A stretch of 64,000 nt of DNA from Rhodospirillaceae bacterium (GTDB lineage: Bacteria > Pseudomonadota > Alphaproteobacteria > Rhodospirillales > Rhodospirillaceae): NCBI GenBank assembly GCA_040219235.1, contig JAVJSV010000011.1:248001-312000 (forward strand). The letters run 5' to 3'. Made by a program: the position numbers and the translations under genes. Below, in pieces: positions 55,394 through 64,000 of the stretch (position 1 is the stretch's first letter; every line of letters begins with the position of its first letter). The notes below the pieces were generated by a model that had not been told where the DNA came from, made no database searches, and was given only the letters and a program-made list of their open reading frames with translations.

Positions 55394-56506
55394 ATGCAAA
55401 CTCAGATAATGGGATCAGTGCTGGCAGCGGCGGTGCTCGCAGGCTGTGCGGCCAACACCACATCGCAGATGAGTTCAAATGCCAGCGGTGCATTTGGCTC
55501 GGGCAATCCGGATATTGAAATCAAGTACGACGAAGCGTTCCCCTATTACGACATTCCGGATATTCCCGTATCGGCGGAAGCCTACTTTGCGCCGGACAGT
55601 TATCACATGATTGCCCAGACCAATGACTCGCGCGCCGTAAAATCCCCGTTCGGCACCACTGGCAATCTGACCTACACCTATTCTATTGACGGTAAGAATT
55701 TGCAGGCGGCAAACGATCGCGGACAGGATGCCTGCTCGTATTTCTTCCCGGATCAACAACGCATCGTCTGGACGTCCACCCGCGATAACTTGGATATGCC
55801 CGCGGGCAACTGGTCGGATCAAGATGAATATCCGCAAGGCGCGGAGCTTTACAGTTCCAACATCGATGGATCTGACCGGGTGCGGTTGACCAACAACAAA
55901 TATTACGAAGCGGAAGTCTCCGTGTCGCCCAACGGTCAATGGATTGTCTTTGGTCGTATGATTGACGGTCAGATGGACCTGTGGAAAATGCGGCCCGATG
56001 GTTCAGGTGAGCAGCAAGTGACGTTTACGGAAGACTGGCAAGAGGGCGCGCCGTTCTTCATGCCGGACAATGAAACCATCCTGTTCCGGGCGTGGCGCAA
56101 ATCCGAGTACGGCAAAGTCAGTCCCACGCCGATGACGGTGTTTACCATCAAGCATGATGGCTCTGACTGGCGGCGTTATACCTTTGACCAAGATATGAAT
56201 TGGGCACCGTATCCGGCTCCGGACGGACGCCATTATGTGTTTGTCAAAATCCGTGGCGAGAACAACTGGGATGTGTATCTGGGCGATCTTGCGGGGGGCA
56301 AGCCGTTCCGCCTCACCACCTACGAGGGCTTTGATGGCCTGCCGTCTTTATCGCCCGATGGCACCAAGCTGGCCTGGGCGCGGTCCACCGCCGGGTTCAT
56401 GCGTGGCATGCGGACGCACATCATGGATATCTCATCGCTGAATATCGGACCTGAGTCCTACGTGCCGCTGGAACCCGCATGGGGTCAGGCGATGATGGAT
56501 GATTGA
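55394..56506 (+). CDS. TolB-like beta-propeller lipoprotein
   Basis: 370 residues from ATG 55394 (GGAGGGG upstream). Lipoprotein signal with lipobox LAGC (SVLAAAVLAGCAANT). The mature part has PD40/WD40-like propeller blades: YSIDGKNLQAAN, ELYSSNIDGSDRVRLTNN, VSPNGQWIVFGRMIDGQMDLWKMRPDGSGEQQVTF, TIKHDGSDWRRYTF, LSPDGTKLAWARS. TolB's N-terminal domain is absent, so it is a TolB-like propeller rather than TolB. Probably a periplasmic binding or scaffold protein. Confidence 0.83.
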   Translation: MQTQIMGSVLAAAVLAGCAANTTSQMSSNASGAFGSGNPDIEIKYDEAFPYYDIPDIPVSAEAYFAPDSYHMIAQTNDSRAVKSPFGTTGNLTYTYSIDGKNLQAANDRGQDACSYFFPDQQRIVWTSTRDNLDMPAGNWSDQDEYPQGAELYSSNIDGSDRVRLTNNKYYEAEVSVSPNGQWIVFGRMIDGQMDLWKMRPDGSGEQQVTFTEDWQEGAPFFMPDNETILFRAWRKSEYGKVSPTPMTVFTIKHDGSDWRRYTFDQDMNWAPYPAPDGRHYVFVKIRGENNWDVYLGDLAGGKPFRLTTYEGFDGLPSLSPDGTKLAWARSTAGFMRGMRTHIMDISSLNIGPESYVPLEPAWGQAMMDD

Positions 56507-56544
56507 TCGGGTTTTTTTATGATCACAGATCAGGTTAGGTTGTT

Positions 56545-57927
56545 ATGATCAGAGATCATAATGGGCTTGAAGTCACCGCCGCCAGTCAAGAGGCGGCGGA
56601 CGCTTTTGATCGCACCCTTGTGGCATATCTCCGGTTTGGCAAAGACATTGGTGATCTGCTGAAAACCACCTATGCGCAAGACAGCGAAATGGTGCTGGCC
56701 AATGTGCTGCGCGGCTACTTCATGCACATGATGGGGGTGCGCAAGTTGGTGCCCAAAGCGCAGCAGGCCCTGGAGGCGGCGCAACGGGGCGCGGCGATGG
56801 CAACGCCCCGTGAGCAGCTCCACGTTAAAGCGCTGGAGGCGTGGTGCGGCTTGGATCTGGTGGGGGCGACGGCGGCCTGGGAAGAGGTCATCCGCGATTA
56901 TCCTACGGATGTGCTGGCCGTGAAGATGCTGCATTACACCCACTTTTATATGGGCGATGCGGCGAACGTTAGAAATTCGGTCGGACGGGTGTGGTATGCC
57001 TGGGAAGGCCGCGAAGACCTGCCCACCTACGGCTACATGTTGTCGATGCGGGCGTTCGGGTTGGAAGAAACCGGCGACTACGCGCGGGCAGAGTCGCTTG
57101 GCCGTGCGGCGGCCAGCCTCAACGAAGCCGATGCCTGGGCGGTGCACACGGTCGCCCATGTGTGTGAGATGGAAGGCCGTCGGCAGGACGGCATTGCCTG
57201 GCTCGAGTCCAAGGGCGGTTACGAGAACTGGAATAACTTTCGGTATCATCTGGCCTGGCACAAAGGCTTGCTGCTGTTTGAGTCGGGGCGACACGAGGAA
57301 CTGTTGGCGCTTTATGATGATGAGATTTTTGATCCGGCGTCCGATGAATATCTGGACCTGACCAATGATATTTCCATTCTGGCCCGGCTTGATATTGAGG
57401 GTGTGGATGTCGGCAATCGTTGGGCTGTGCTTGGCGAGAAAGCCAAAGGGCGGGTTGATGACAAGCTGTTGGCGTTTGTCGATGCCCACTTTGCGTTGGC
57501 TTTAGGGGCAACGGAGGCAGACGCGGCAGCGGACTATGTGAGCTCGATTGATGCCTATCGCGACGCGCAGGATGATACTTATGCGCATGTGGCCAATGCG
57601 GTTGGCTACGACCTCTGTGCAGCCTTAGCGGCCTATAAGGCGAAAGACTTTGCGGGATGTGTCGCGCAGTTGGAGCCCGTGCGCGATCATGTTCATCTCA
57701 TCGGCGGTTCCAACGCCCAGCGCGACCTGTTCACAGAGATTCTCATTGATGCGGCGATCCGGGCGGAACAGTGGACCACGGCGCGGGGTTTGTTGTCGGA
57801 GCGCACGGCCTTAAAGCCCAAAAATATGCGGTCCTGGCGGCAACTGACTCTGGTGCTGAAAGCCTTGGGCGATGACACCGGCGCACAGCGGGCGTCGATC
57901 AAGGGTGATGTCGCCGGTATGAGCTAA
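56545..57927 (+). CDS. TTC38-like tetratricopeptide-repeat protein
   Basis: 460 residues, cytoplasmic. It begins DHNGLEVTAASQEAADAFDRTLVAYLRF and carries TPR-like helix pairs, with the TTC38 signature HTVAHVCEMEGRRQDGIAWLESK followed by WHKGLLLFESGRHEELLALYDDEI. TTC38-type proteins are widespread and of unknown function. The start region carries a near repeat, ATGATCACAGATCA (56519) and ATGATCAGAGATCA (56545). It converges on the iron-binding protein gene, 15 bases between stops. Confidence 0.8.
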   Translation: MIRDHNGLEVTAASQEAADAFDRTLVAYLRFGKDIGDLLKTTYAQDSEMVLANVLRGYFMHMMGVRKLVPKAQQALEAAQRGAAMATPREQLHVKALEAWCGLDLVGATAAWEEVIRDYPTDVLAVKMLHYTHFYMGDAANVRNSVGRVWYAWEGREDLPTYGYMLSMRAFGLEETGDYARAESLGRAAASLNEADAWAVHTVAHVCEMEGRRQDGIAWLESKGGYENWNNFRYHLAWHKGLLLFESGRHEELLALYDDEIFDPASDEYLDLTNDISILARLDIEGVDVGNRWAVLGEKAKGRVDDKLLAFVDAHFALALGATEADAAADYVSSIDAYRDAQDDTYAHVANAVGYDLCAALAAYKAKDFAGCVAQLEPVRDHVHLIGGSNAQRDLFTEILIDAAIRAEQWTTARGLLSERTALKPKNMRSWRQLTLVLKALGDDTGAQRASIKGDVAGMS

Positions 57928-57942
57928 GAAGCAAGCGGTGCG

Positions 57943-58971
57943 TTACTCTTCGTCGGGCGCACCATTGCCTTCGAGAATCGCCAAAAACTTTTCAGACAAG
58001 CGATCATGGTTTTCCAAACGCCAATCAAACGGCACATGGACCACGCGGCGGCCTTTAGCATAGGTGTTTAGCGCCGTGCCCGGTGTTTCCGCGAGCGAAT
58101 AACTCCGCGCTTCTTCCAAGGTGGCCTGGCCTTCAGCTGAGACAGCCCACAGCGCCCATAATTTCGCGGCGGCGGGATGTTCGGCGTCCTCTAATACAAA
58201 CGCACCCGAAGACGACAGCACCAACAGATCAATATCTGGATGTGCGACGGGTGCGCCGCGTTTCTGCAGCGAGAAAATGTCGGTGCCGATGGCCACCGGA
58301 AATTCACCACTGAGCACGCGGGCGCGGATATCTGCATAGCGGGCGAGGAGTTTCGGCTCTTGCTGGGCGATTATCTGTTGCAGCAAGTTTGCGGTTTCGT
58401 CTTCGCCAAGGGCATAGCTCATGGCCATCCAGGGATAGGGCGAGCGTGGCATGGTAATGCGTCCGCGCCATTTGGGGTCGAGTAGATCAAAGTAGGTTCT
58501 GGGGGCGTCAGCGGCGGTGACGCGCCCGGTGTTGACGGTGACCATGCTCTGATGACCGTCGTGGGTGCGCAGACCCCAGGGCCCCATGGCCAGGGACGGA
58601 TCAGCGCCATAGGTGTTGATCCAATCAATCTCCATCAATGCGCCGGTCTTGGCCATGGCCGCAATCAGGCCGGTCCAGAACACATCAATGCCGGTGGGCA
58701 CCCCAGCGCGATGGGCCAGCGCCACTTCAGACGCTTTGGCCGAGTGCAGACCGCCGGACATGGTGAGGTCGATATCAATGCCGTAATAGTCATTGAAGGA
58801 TTGGGAAAACGCCCGCACTTGTCGTGGGTTGAGCGTGGCTCCGAAGACCTGGAGGTCGCCTTCCGCTTCCGCTTGCGGAATCAGGGCCTGAACAGCCGGG
58901 GGAAACGTTTTGGTTTGTGCCCACACATAGCTCGGGACAAGCACCCAAAAGAGTACGATAAAAATTTTCAT
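57943..58971 (-). CDS. Fbp-type ferric iron-binding periplasmic protein
   Basis: 342 residues with signal peptide (MKIFIVLFWVLVPSYVWA-QTK). Family 1 (iron/thiamine type) SBP: AEAEGDLQVFGATLNPRQ, GVPTGIDVFWTGLIAAM, YFDLLDPKWRGRITMPRSPYPWM and VLSGEFPVAIGTDIFSLQKRGAPV. It lies 56 bases after the permease gene of the same leftward operon, so it supplies that transporter. Ferric iron is the likely ligand by family; other small ligands are possible. Confidence 0.83.
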   Translation of the reverse strand: MKIFIVLFWVLVPSYVWAQTKTFPPAVQALIPQAEAEGDLQVFGATLNPRQVRAFSQSFNDYYGIDIDLTMSGGLHSAKASEVALAHRAGVPTGIDVFWTGLIAAMAKTGALMEIDWINTYGADPSLAMGPWGLRTHDGHQSMVTVNTGRVTAADAPRTYFDLLDPKWRGRITMPRSPYPWMAMSYALGEDETANLLQQIIAQQEPKLLARYADIRARVLSGEFPVAIGTDIFSLQKRGAPVAHPDIDLLVLSSSGAFVLEDAEHPAAAKLWALWAVSAEGQATLEEARSYSLAETPGTALNTYAKGRRVVHVPFDWRLENHDRLSEKFLAILEGNGAPDEE

Positions 58972-59027
58972 CTCGGCAGTTTACGCAAGGGTCACCAGCA
59001 GGGCCAGACTTACAACCGAATAATTGA

Positions 59028-60731
59028 TCAGCGCGTTCGTTCTAAGCCCGGTTCAGCCCCTGGTTCAGCCATGCCGGTGAGTTTGCGCGCGGTCAGGGCC
59101 AGGGCGACCAGTACCACAATCATATACAAGGCGACGGCGGCGGCACTGGCGGTTTCCCCATTGGTTTGCAGGTCAAAGATCAAGACCGAGACCAAGGGCG
59201 TGCCCGCGCTGTTCATGATTAACGGCAGAGTGAGATCGCGGGCGGCAAGCATGCCGACCATCAGAGCGGCATAGAAAATCGCCGGGGCCATGAGGGGCAG
59301 AAACAACCCGCGGAAGGTGCGCCAGCGGCTGAGACCGGACACCCAGGCGGCTTCTTCCAACTCGGGGTGAATTTGCAGCGCGGCGGAATTCATCGTGCGG
59401 GTGCAGTAGGCCAGCATGCGTGTGCCCATGGCGGCCATGATCAGCCACAGGGTGCCATACAAGGGCAGCCACTGATAAACGGCAATGCCCATCACCTGAA
59501 AGGCGGTGGCTGTGACGATGGCCGGGACGGCGGGTGCGAGAAACACCAACGCGTCGGCCCAGGGTGAGATACGCGAGCGACTGCGCGTGACCACCCAGGT
59601 CAGGCAGATGGCAAAGGTCATGGCCATGAAGATGGTGCCCGCCATGACGAAGCCGGTGTTGATCAACGGCTCGCGCAGGTAAGACAAGCCATCGAGAAAC
59701 CCGAAGAGGGACACGTTCTCCAAAGCGCCTGCCGAGGGCGGCTGGATAAACGGCACGAGTGAGACCCATACCAGCGTGATCACAGGTAAACCAACCGTCA
59801 GGAACACCCAGAGCCACACAAAGGCCGAGGCCGCGCCATGCCATTTGCCAAGGCGGACCAATCCGGGGTCACGCCGCTTGCCGCTGAGGACGGCATACTT
59901 TTTGGCCTGACGTAGAAAGCGGACATAAAACAAAATTGCGCCTGCGCTGAGAACGAACAGCAGAACGCCTGCAGACCCAGCCAGACCATAGTCAGGGAGT
60001 CCATCGACGGCGTTGAGGGCCTCGTAAATGGTCAGCACCAGCACGTCGCCGGGCGGTGCGATGATGGCGACGAAGTCGAACATCTCAACGGCGACAACGA
60101 AGTAAAACACAGCAACAGCCAGTACGCCGGGGGCCAACAGCGGCAACACAATATGTTGGAAGGTTTTCCAGGCCGGTACGCCGGCCGTGCGGGCGGCTTC
60201 CTCTAAACTGCCATCCAGATTGCGCAGGGCGGGAATCAACATAAATGCTGCACCGGGCACCAACACCAGACCCTGCAACATGCACAACCATTTAATCTGA
60301 TAGACATCAAAGGCGGCTTCGCCGGTGTAATTGGTCTGGCCGAGCATGGCGTTGACTAGCCCAGCGGAGGGGTTGAACAGCCAGACATAGGCCATCGCCG
60401 TGATGAAGCCGGGAATGGCCAGCTTTGCGGCGAGCAGAGTGAACAGTCCTGTTTTCCAGCGGAAATCTGTACGCGCCAGCAACCAGGCAAACGGCAAAGC
60501 AAAGGTGAGGGTGACGGCGATCGAGCCAAACCCAAGGCCAAGGGTGCGCATTAGCGTCGCGGGCAAACCCGGGTCGGTTAGTAGCCGCACATAAGCGTCT
60601 GTCGTGAAGTCATTAAACTGTGCGTTACTGGTAAAGCTGCCGACCACATTGCCGGCCAGAGACACCAAAACAAAACTGAGGCCGATGAGCGCGCCGCCGT
60701 AGACCAACCAAAGAGGATTGAGGCGACTCAT
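59028..60731 (-). CDS. Fbp-type ABC transporter permease (two fused membrane domains)
   Basis: 567 residues with about twelve membrane segments, an internally duplicated permease as in FbpB/SfuB. EAA-like loops: LEEAARTAGVPAWKTFQHIVLPLLAPG near residue 185 and LEEAAWVSGLSRWRTFRGLFLPLMAPA near residue 470. ATG overlaps the ATPase gene stop at 60728-60731, so they are coupled. It forms the channel for the binding protein encoded just downstream. Confidence 0.87.
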   Translation of the reverse strand: MSRLNPLWLVYGGALIGLSFVLVSLAGNVVGSFTSNAQFNDFTTDAYVRLLTDPGLPATLMRTLGLGFGSIAVTLTFALPFAWLLARTDFRWKTGLFTLLAAKLAIPGFITAMAYVWLFNPSAGLVNAMLGQTNYTGEAAFDVYQIKWLCMLQGLVLVPGAAFMLIPALRNLDGSLEEAARTAGVPAWKTFQHIVLPLLAPGVLAVAVFYFVVAVEMFDFVAIIAPPGDVLVLTIYEALNAVDGLPDYGLAGSAGVLLFVLSAGAILFYVRFLRQAKKYAVLSGKRRDPGLVRLGKWHGAASAFVWLWVFLTVGLPVITLVWVSLVPFIQPPSAGALENVSLFGFLDGLSYLREPLINTGFVMAGTIFMAMTFAICLTWVVTRSRSRISPWADALVFLAPAVPAIVTATAFQVMGIAVYQWLPLYGTLWLIMAAMGTRMLAYCTRTMNSAALQIHPELEEAAWVSGLSRWRTFRGLFLPLMAPAIFYAALMVGMLAARDLTLPLIMNSAGTPLVSVLIFDLQTNGETASAAAVALYMIVVLVALALTARKLTGMAEPGAEPGLERTR

Positions 60732-61867
60732 GTTTGGTGCGTCCGATTATCTGGGGCGGGTTTGACCGCGATGGTGCTGTCCGGCGGCAACTGGATCTGG
60801 ACCTCTGATCCGATTCCCAACCGCACGGAATGATGGGTGGACACATCGAGCGTGATGGTGCTTGTTTTAAGACCGCTTGCTTGAAGGCCATAAACCATGC
60901 GGTCGCCCTGAAACCGGCGATCCGTCACCGTGACGTAGAGGCAGGTGGTTGGATCTGCGCCCGCTGGGGCTGGCACGACCACATCGCCTGGGCGGATTCC
61001 CAGCAGGCAATGTGCCCCGTCTGGCAGCACAACGCCCTCAGCCGTCATCCCGAGAAAGGTTCCGGCCTCGGTTTTGACCTGGGCGGTGCCGTCGGACCAG
61101 CGCACGACGGAGCCGGGAATCATATTCATATCGCCGACAAACCGGGCGACGTGCTCATCGACTGGGCGGTGGTAAATGGTTTCCGGATCGCCAATCTGTA
61201 CAATATGGCCTGCATCCATCACGGCAATACGGTCGCCCATCTCCAGCGCTTCAGCCTGGTTGTGGGTGACGTGAACTGTAGTCAGTTTGAGCTCGTGCAT
61301 CAGCGCGCGCAGTTGGCCGCGAAGCTCAACCTGGAGCCGGAAATCCAAGTTGCTCAGTGGTTCGTCCATCAGCAGCACGCGGGGCTGTAAGGCTAAGGCG
61401 CGGGCCAGACCCACCCGCTGTTGCTGCCCACCGCTGAGGGTGGTGACCGAACGGTCTGCCAAGTGATCAATCCCTAGCAGGCCAAGGACATCGTTCACCC
61501 GTTTCGGGACCTCATTGACGGGCGGGCGGCGGCGTCCGGCTTTGAGGGGGAAGGCCACATTATCGAATACGCTCATATGCGGCCACATAGCATAAGACTG
61601 AAAGACCATGGCCAGCGGCCGTTCTTCTGGTGGGACAAAGGTGCCAGAGTCTGCGTCTGATAAGATCTCGCCGTCGATCTCGATGTGTCCGGCGGTCGGC
61701 GTTTCCAGTCCCGCGAGGCAGCGCAGCAGCGTGGTTTTGCCACAGCCCGATGGCCCCAAGAGCACAAACACCTGACCGTGGCCGATCTCAAGATCAATGC
61801 CATCTAAAGCCGTCACCGTATTTTTGCCCATGCGGTATTGTGCTGTCAGGCCGCGTATTGATATCAC
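60728..61867 (-). CDS. Fbp-type ABC transporter ATP-binding protein
   Basis: 379 residues, start GTG 61867 after AGGAG. Walker A GPSGCGKT, Q-loop FQSYAMWPH, signature LSGGQQQR, Walker B VLLMDEP and switch His in THNQAEALEMGD. The C-terminal TOBE domain (about 285-365, LLGIRPGDVVVP, VTDRRFQGDRMVYGL) is as in FbpC/PotA. First gene of the leftward operon; 217 bases separate it from divergent pal. Confidence 0.9.
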   Translation of the reverse strand: MISIRGLTAQYRMGKNTVTALDGIDLEIGHGQVFVLLGPSGCGKTTLLRCLAGLETPTAGHIEIDGEILSDADSGTFVPPEERPLAMVFQSYAMWPHMSVFDNVAFPLKAGRRRPPVNEVPKRVNDVLGLLGIDHLADRSVTTLSGGQQQRVGLARALALQPRVLLMDEPLSNLDFRLQVELRGQLRALMHELKLTTVHVTHNQAEALEMGDRIAVMDAGHIVQIGDPETIYHRPVDEHVARFVGDMNMIPGSVVRWSDGTAQVKTEAGTFLGMTAEGVVLPDGAHCLLGIRPGDVVVPAPAGADPTTCLYVTVTDRRFQGDRMVYGLQASGLKTSTITLDVSTHHSVRLGIGSEVQIQLPPDSTIAVKPAPDNRTHQT

Positions 61868-62084
61868 GTCTTATGGTCTCCTCGCAGGGGCAGAGCACGC
61901 AGGCTCAAACCCGAATCATAGGCTCTTGGGTCAATCAATCTGGACGATGTTTCAGAACCGATCAATCGAGAAAGCCGATAGATAAAAATCAAATTATTCG
62001 TTTGAGTATGGCCGGTGAAACACCGAAAGTCCCGCCCGCCGATGTGAATAGTCCATCGGATGACCTTGGACGGATATTTTTGAA

Positions 62085-62606
62085 ATGAAGTATTGGCTAC
62101 GCGGCTCATATGCTGTGCTCGCGGCGATGACTCTCGCTGCGTGTGCTAGCAAACCCGAAGTAACAGAGAGTGCGTTATCGTACGCAGATCGCGACATGGT
62201 TCCGGTCGCTGCACCCTTTGCTCCGGGCAGTGCACAAGAATTTATCGAAGTAATCGGCAACACTGTGCTTTTTGGTTATGACGAAGCAACCTTAAACGAT
62301 AAAGCCGTCGCGGCTTTGAAACGTCAGGCAGATTGGCTAAACCAATACCCCAGCGCCTTGCTGGTGGTTGAGGGGCATGCCGACGAGCGTGGCACACGCG
62401 AATACAACCTTGGTTTGGGTGAGCGTCGTGCGCAAGCGGTCAAAGAATACCTGCTCTCCTCAGGTATTGATGCCGGTCGCGTTGAAACCATTTCCTACGG
62501 CAAAGAACGCCAAGTGTGTGTTGCCTCCGGAGAATCGTGCTGGTCACAAAACCGCCGTGGTTTATCGGTGGTGCGGGACATTGAAGCCCAACAGGCGCAG
62601 CGCTAA
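62085..62606 (+). CDS. pal: Peptidoglycan-associated lipoprotein (Pal/OmpA-C family)
   Basis: 173 residues. Lipobox in LAACASK after a hydrophobic signal (SYAVLAAMTLAAC). The OmpA-like domain has VLFGYDEATLNDKAVAALKRQADWL, VEGHADERGTREYNLGLGERRAQAVKEYLLSSGI and SYGKERQ, the peptidoglycan (m-DAP) site. It tethers the outer membrane to the wall. A typical Pal sits with tolB; here neighbours are the iron transporter and an MFS gene, so it could be a second, Pal-like copy. A strong terminator follows at 62633. Confidence 0.85.
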   Translation: MKYWLRGSYAVLAAMTLAACASKPEVTESALSYADRDMVPVAAPFAPGSAQEFIEVIGNTVLFGYDEATLNDKAVAALKRQADWLNQYPSALLVVEGHADERGTREYNLGLGERRAQAVKEYLLSSGIDAGRVETISYGKERQVCVASGESCWSQNRRGLSVVRDIEAQQAQR

Positions 62607-62632
62607 CGCCGCTTTTGAATATTAGACATTAG

Positions 62633-62684
62633 GTGCCATTCCTTTCATTTGGTCCTGTCGACCAGTGAAGGGATGGCGCTTTTT
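62633..62684 (+). terminator. Intrinsic terminator after pal
   Basis: A long imperfect hairpin: the arm starting GTGCCATTCCTTTC (62634) pairs with GAAGGGATGGCGC (ending 62679), an inner stem TGGTC/GACCA caps it, and TTTTT follows (62680-62684). This is a clear rho-independent terminator for pal. Confidence 0.88.
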
Positions 62685-62883
62685 GTTTGGATAACAACCT
62701 TCTTGTTTAGGTAAAGGCCCCCCGGTTCTCATCGTGTGAACTGTAGGCTATGAGCGCACCGCAAAGCTCAAAGCAGACTGTGACGTCGCATGTGAAGATG
62801 GAACACCAGAGCCGAAGGCTAACGGCCTTGCGTTCAAACAACGTCGCAGCCACACTCTCCTCTGTTTTATGCAGGGGATATCT

Positions 62884-64000
62884 ATGACAATTGAAAGCGA
62901 ACACGCGGGCACCGGCGCGGCCCTCAGCGCGACGGCTGATCGCCAAGATGGGTTTTTTGCCCAGGTGCGCGGTTATCCCTTGGTGATTTTTGTTGTCTGC
63001 CTGTTCGGCTGGACCCTGACCAACTTCGATCAATCTTTATTTGGTTACGCCATTCCCGGTATCCGGGAAGAATTCGATAAAGACCTGACAGATATCGGCC
63101 GGATTTTATCACTGTCGTTTCTGCTTGCCGCAGTGTTCGCTGTTTTTATGGGAGTCTTGGCCGACCGCTATGGCCGCAAGATCGTGTTCGTTGGCACCCT
63201 TGGGACGTCGGCCCTGCTGGTGGGGTTGCATTTTTGGGTGCCGAATTTTCTGACCTTGGAAATTTTGCGTGTTCTTGGCTTTGCTGTTTCGATCGGCCTC
63301 GCCCCAATCGTCGTGACGTACACGTCAGAGGCGGCTCCGGCCCGGTATCGCGGGCTGATGACGGGCTTTTTACAATGTGGTTATCCCATTGGGTGGTTCA
63401 TCGCCGCCATGGTTGCGGCACCCATCATGGCCAATTACGGCTGGCGGGCGATTTTTCTACCCGCACTTCTGGTTGTGCCAATTGCGATTCTGCTGGCGCG
63501 TTTTCTGCCTGAGAGTCAGCGCTTTCAAGAAAAGCGTAGGGCGGATGCCGGTCAAGTGGCAGAGCCGTGGTCGGCGCGCATCAAGGCCGTCTTCGCGCCT
63601 GAGATCCGCCGTCGTACGTTGCTGTGCGCCGTCATCTATTTCATGGTTGGTGGGGCCTACGCGGGCACGGCGTTTTACTTCCCGTCGTTCTTTAACGAGG
63701 TGCGCGGATACGACGCAGAAACCGCGACGCTGATTGTTGGGATTGCCTACGGTATTGGCATCCTTGGCTATATCGGATCGTCGTTGGTGGGTGAGTTTAT
63801 CACCACACGGCGCAATACCATCGTGATTTGGTTGTGGCTGGGGGCGCTGGCCATGTGCGGCCTGATCTGGATTCCAACGACCTTTGCCGGCGATGTGTTG
63901 TGGTTCAGTTTGATGGCGGCATTTTTCTATGGTGCAAATGCGGTCATGGGCACGTTTCTCACCGAGCAGTTCCCCACGCATATGCGAGCAACGGGGTCGG
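62884..64000 (+). CDS. Major facilitator superfamily transporter, truncated by the window end
   Basis: From ATG 62884 (AGGGG seven bases upstream) the frame stays open to 64000; the stop is outside the window, so about 372 codons are seen. An N-terminal cytoplasmic stretch (ESEHAGTGAALS) is followed by VIFVVCLFGWTLTNFDQSLFGYAIP, typical of the AAHS/sugar-porter type start, MFS motif A GVLADRYGRK, AAPARYRGLMTGFLQCGYPIGW and PESQRF before the central loop. It probably takes up an organic acid, sugar or aromatic compound by proton symport. Eight or more membrane segments are visible; the last ones lie beyond the window. Confidence 0.85.
   Translation, partial: MTIESEHAGTGAALSATADRQDGFFAQVRGYPLVIFVVCLFGWTLTNFDQSLFGYAIPGIREEFDKDLTDIGRILSLSFLLAAVFAVFMGVLADRYGRKIVFVGTLGTSALLVGLHFWVPNFLTLEILRVLGFAVSIGLAPIVVTYTSEAAPARYRGLMTGFLQCGYPIGWFIAAMVAAPIMANYGWRAIFLPALLVVPIAILLARFLPESQRFQEKRRADAGQVAEPWSARIKAVFAPEIRRRTLLCAVIYFMVGGAYAGTAFYFPSFFNEVRGYDAETATLIVGIAYGIGILGYIGSSLVGEFITTRRNTIVIWLWLGALAMCGLIWIPTTFAGDVLWFSLMAAFFYGANAVMGTFLTEQFPTHMRATGS

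Overview
The window reads as the chromosome of a free-living alphaproteobacterium. The best marker is an FzlA-type GST-like protein (7442-8110) ending in YADLDF; it is supported by the thrS-infC-rpmI-rplT-pheS-pheT block, a Yej oligopeptide importer and a MutAB/MeaB methylmalonyl-CoA pathway. I cannot fix the order or genus. Codons use standard bacterial code with TGA as a normal stop, which makes an in-frame TGA inside the haem motif of the first gene stand out.

Layout. 1-8.1 kb: interrupted cytochrome c, a hisN-like phosphatase, the yejA-yejB-yejE-yejF operon and fzlA. 8.1-12.2 kb: a divergent pair of groups, leftward a TPR protein, a small conserved protein and an alpha/beta hydrolase, and rightward two glycosyltransferases. 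12.3-21.1 kb: the translation block thrS, infC (apparently with an ATA start), rpmI, rplT, pheS, pheT, lepA. 21.1-27.7 kb: a small membrane protein, tRNA-Ser(GGA), an SLC13/DASS carrier with RCK domains, a small helical protein, and two tandem family 5 solute-binding proteins without permeases. 27.7-38.4 kb: a leftward run of M19 dipeptidase homologue, mutA, mutB, meaB, purU, M19 dipeptidase and two alpha/beta hydrolases. 38.4-40.5 kb: two methyltransferases and a paralogue of the small helical protein.

40.7-57.9 kb is an accessory region that looks GC-richer and less ordered. Most of its products carry export signals: a Tat-type molybdopterin oxidoreductase large subunit without its iron-sulphur partner, three tandem FGE/SUMF1-like proteins (the third fused to a VOC domain) plus a fourth further on, a Tat-type flavin amine oxidase, a secreted methyltransferase-like protein and a Tat-type flavoprotein. 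Among them lie a HigBA-type toxin-antitoxin module with a recognisable promoter and operator, two eroded copies of the amine-oxidase 3' end, and two short-repeat arrays. One array is a 24-bp-period palindrome placed on a stop codon.

57.9-64 kb: a leftward Fbp-type iron/ferric ABC transporter (ATPase, fused permease, binding protein), a Pal lipoprotein with a strong terminator, and an MFS transporter that runs off the window end.

The points most worth checking are the TGA in the CXXCH motif, an M19 dipeptidase homologue missing three of five metal ligands, the ATA start of infC, the 24-bp palindromic array, and the export-rich FGE/oxidoreductase cluster with its gene debris.
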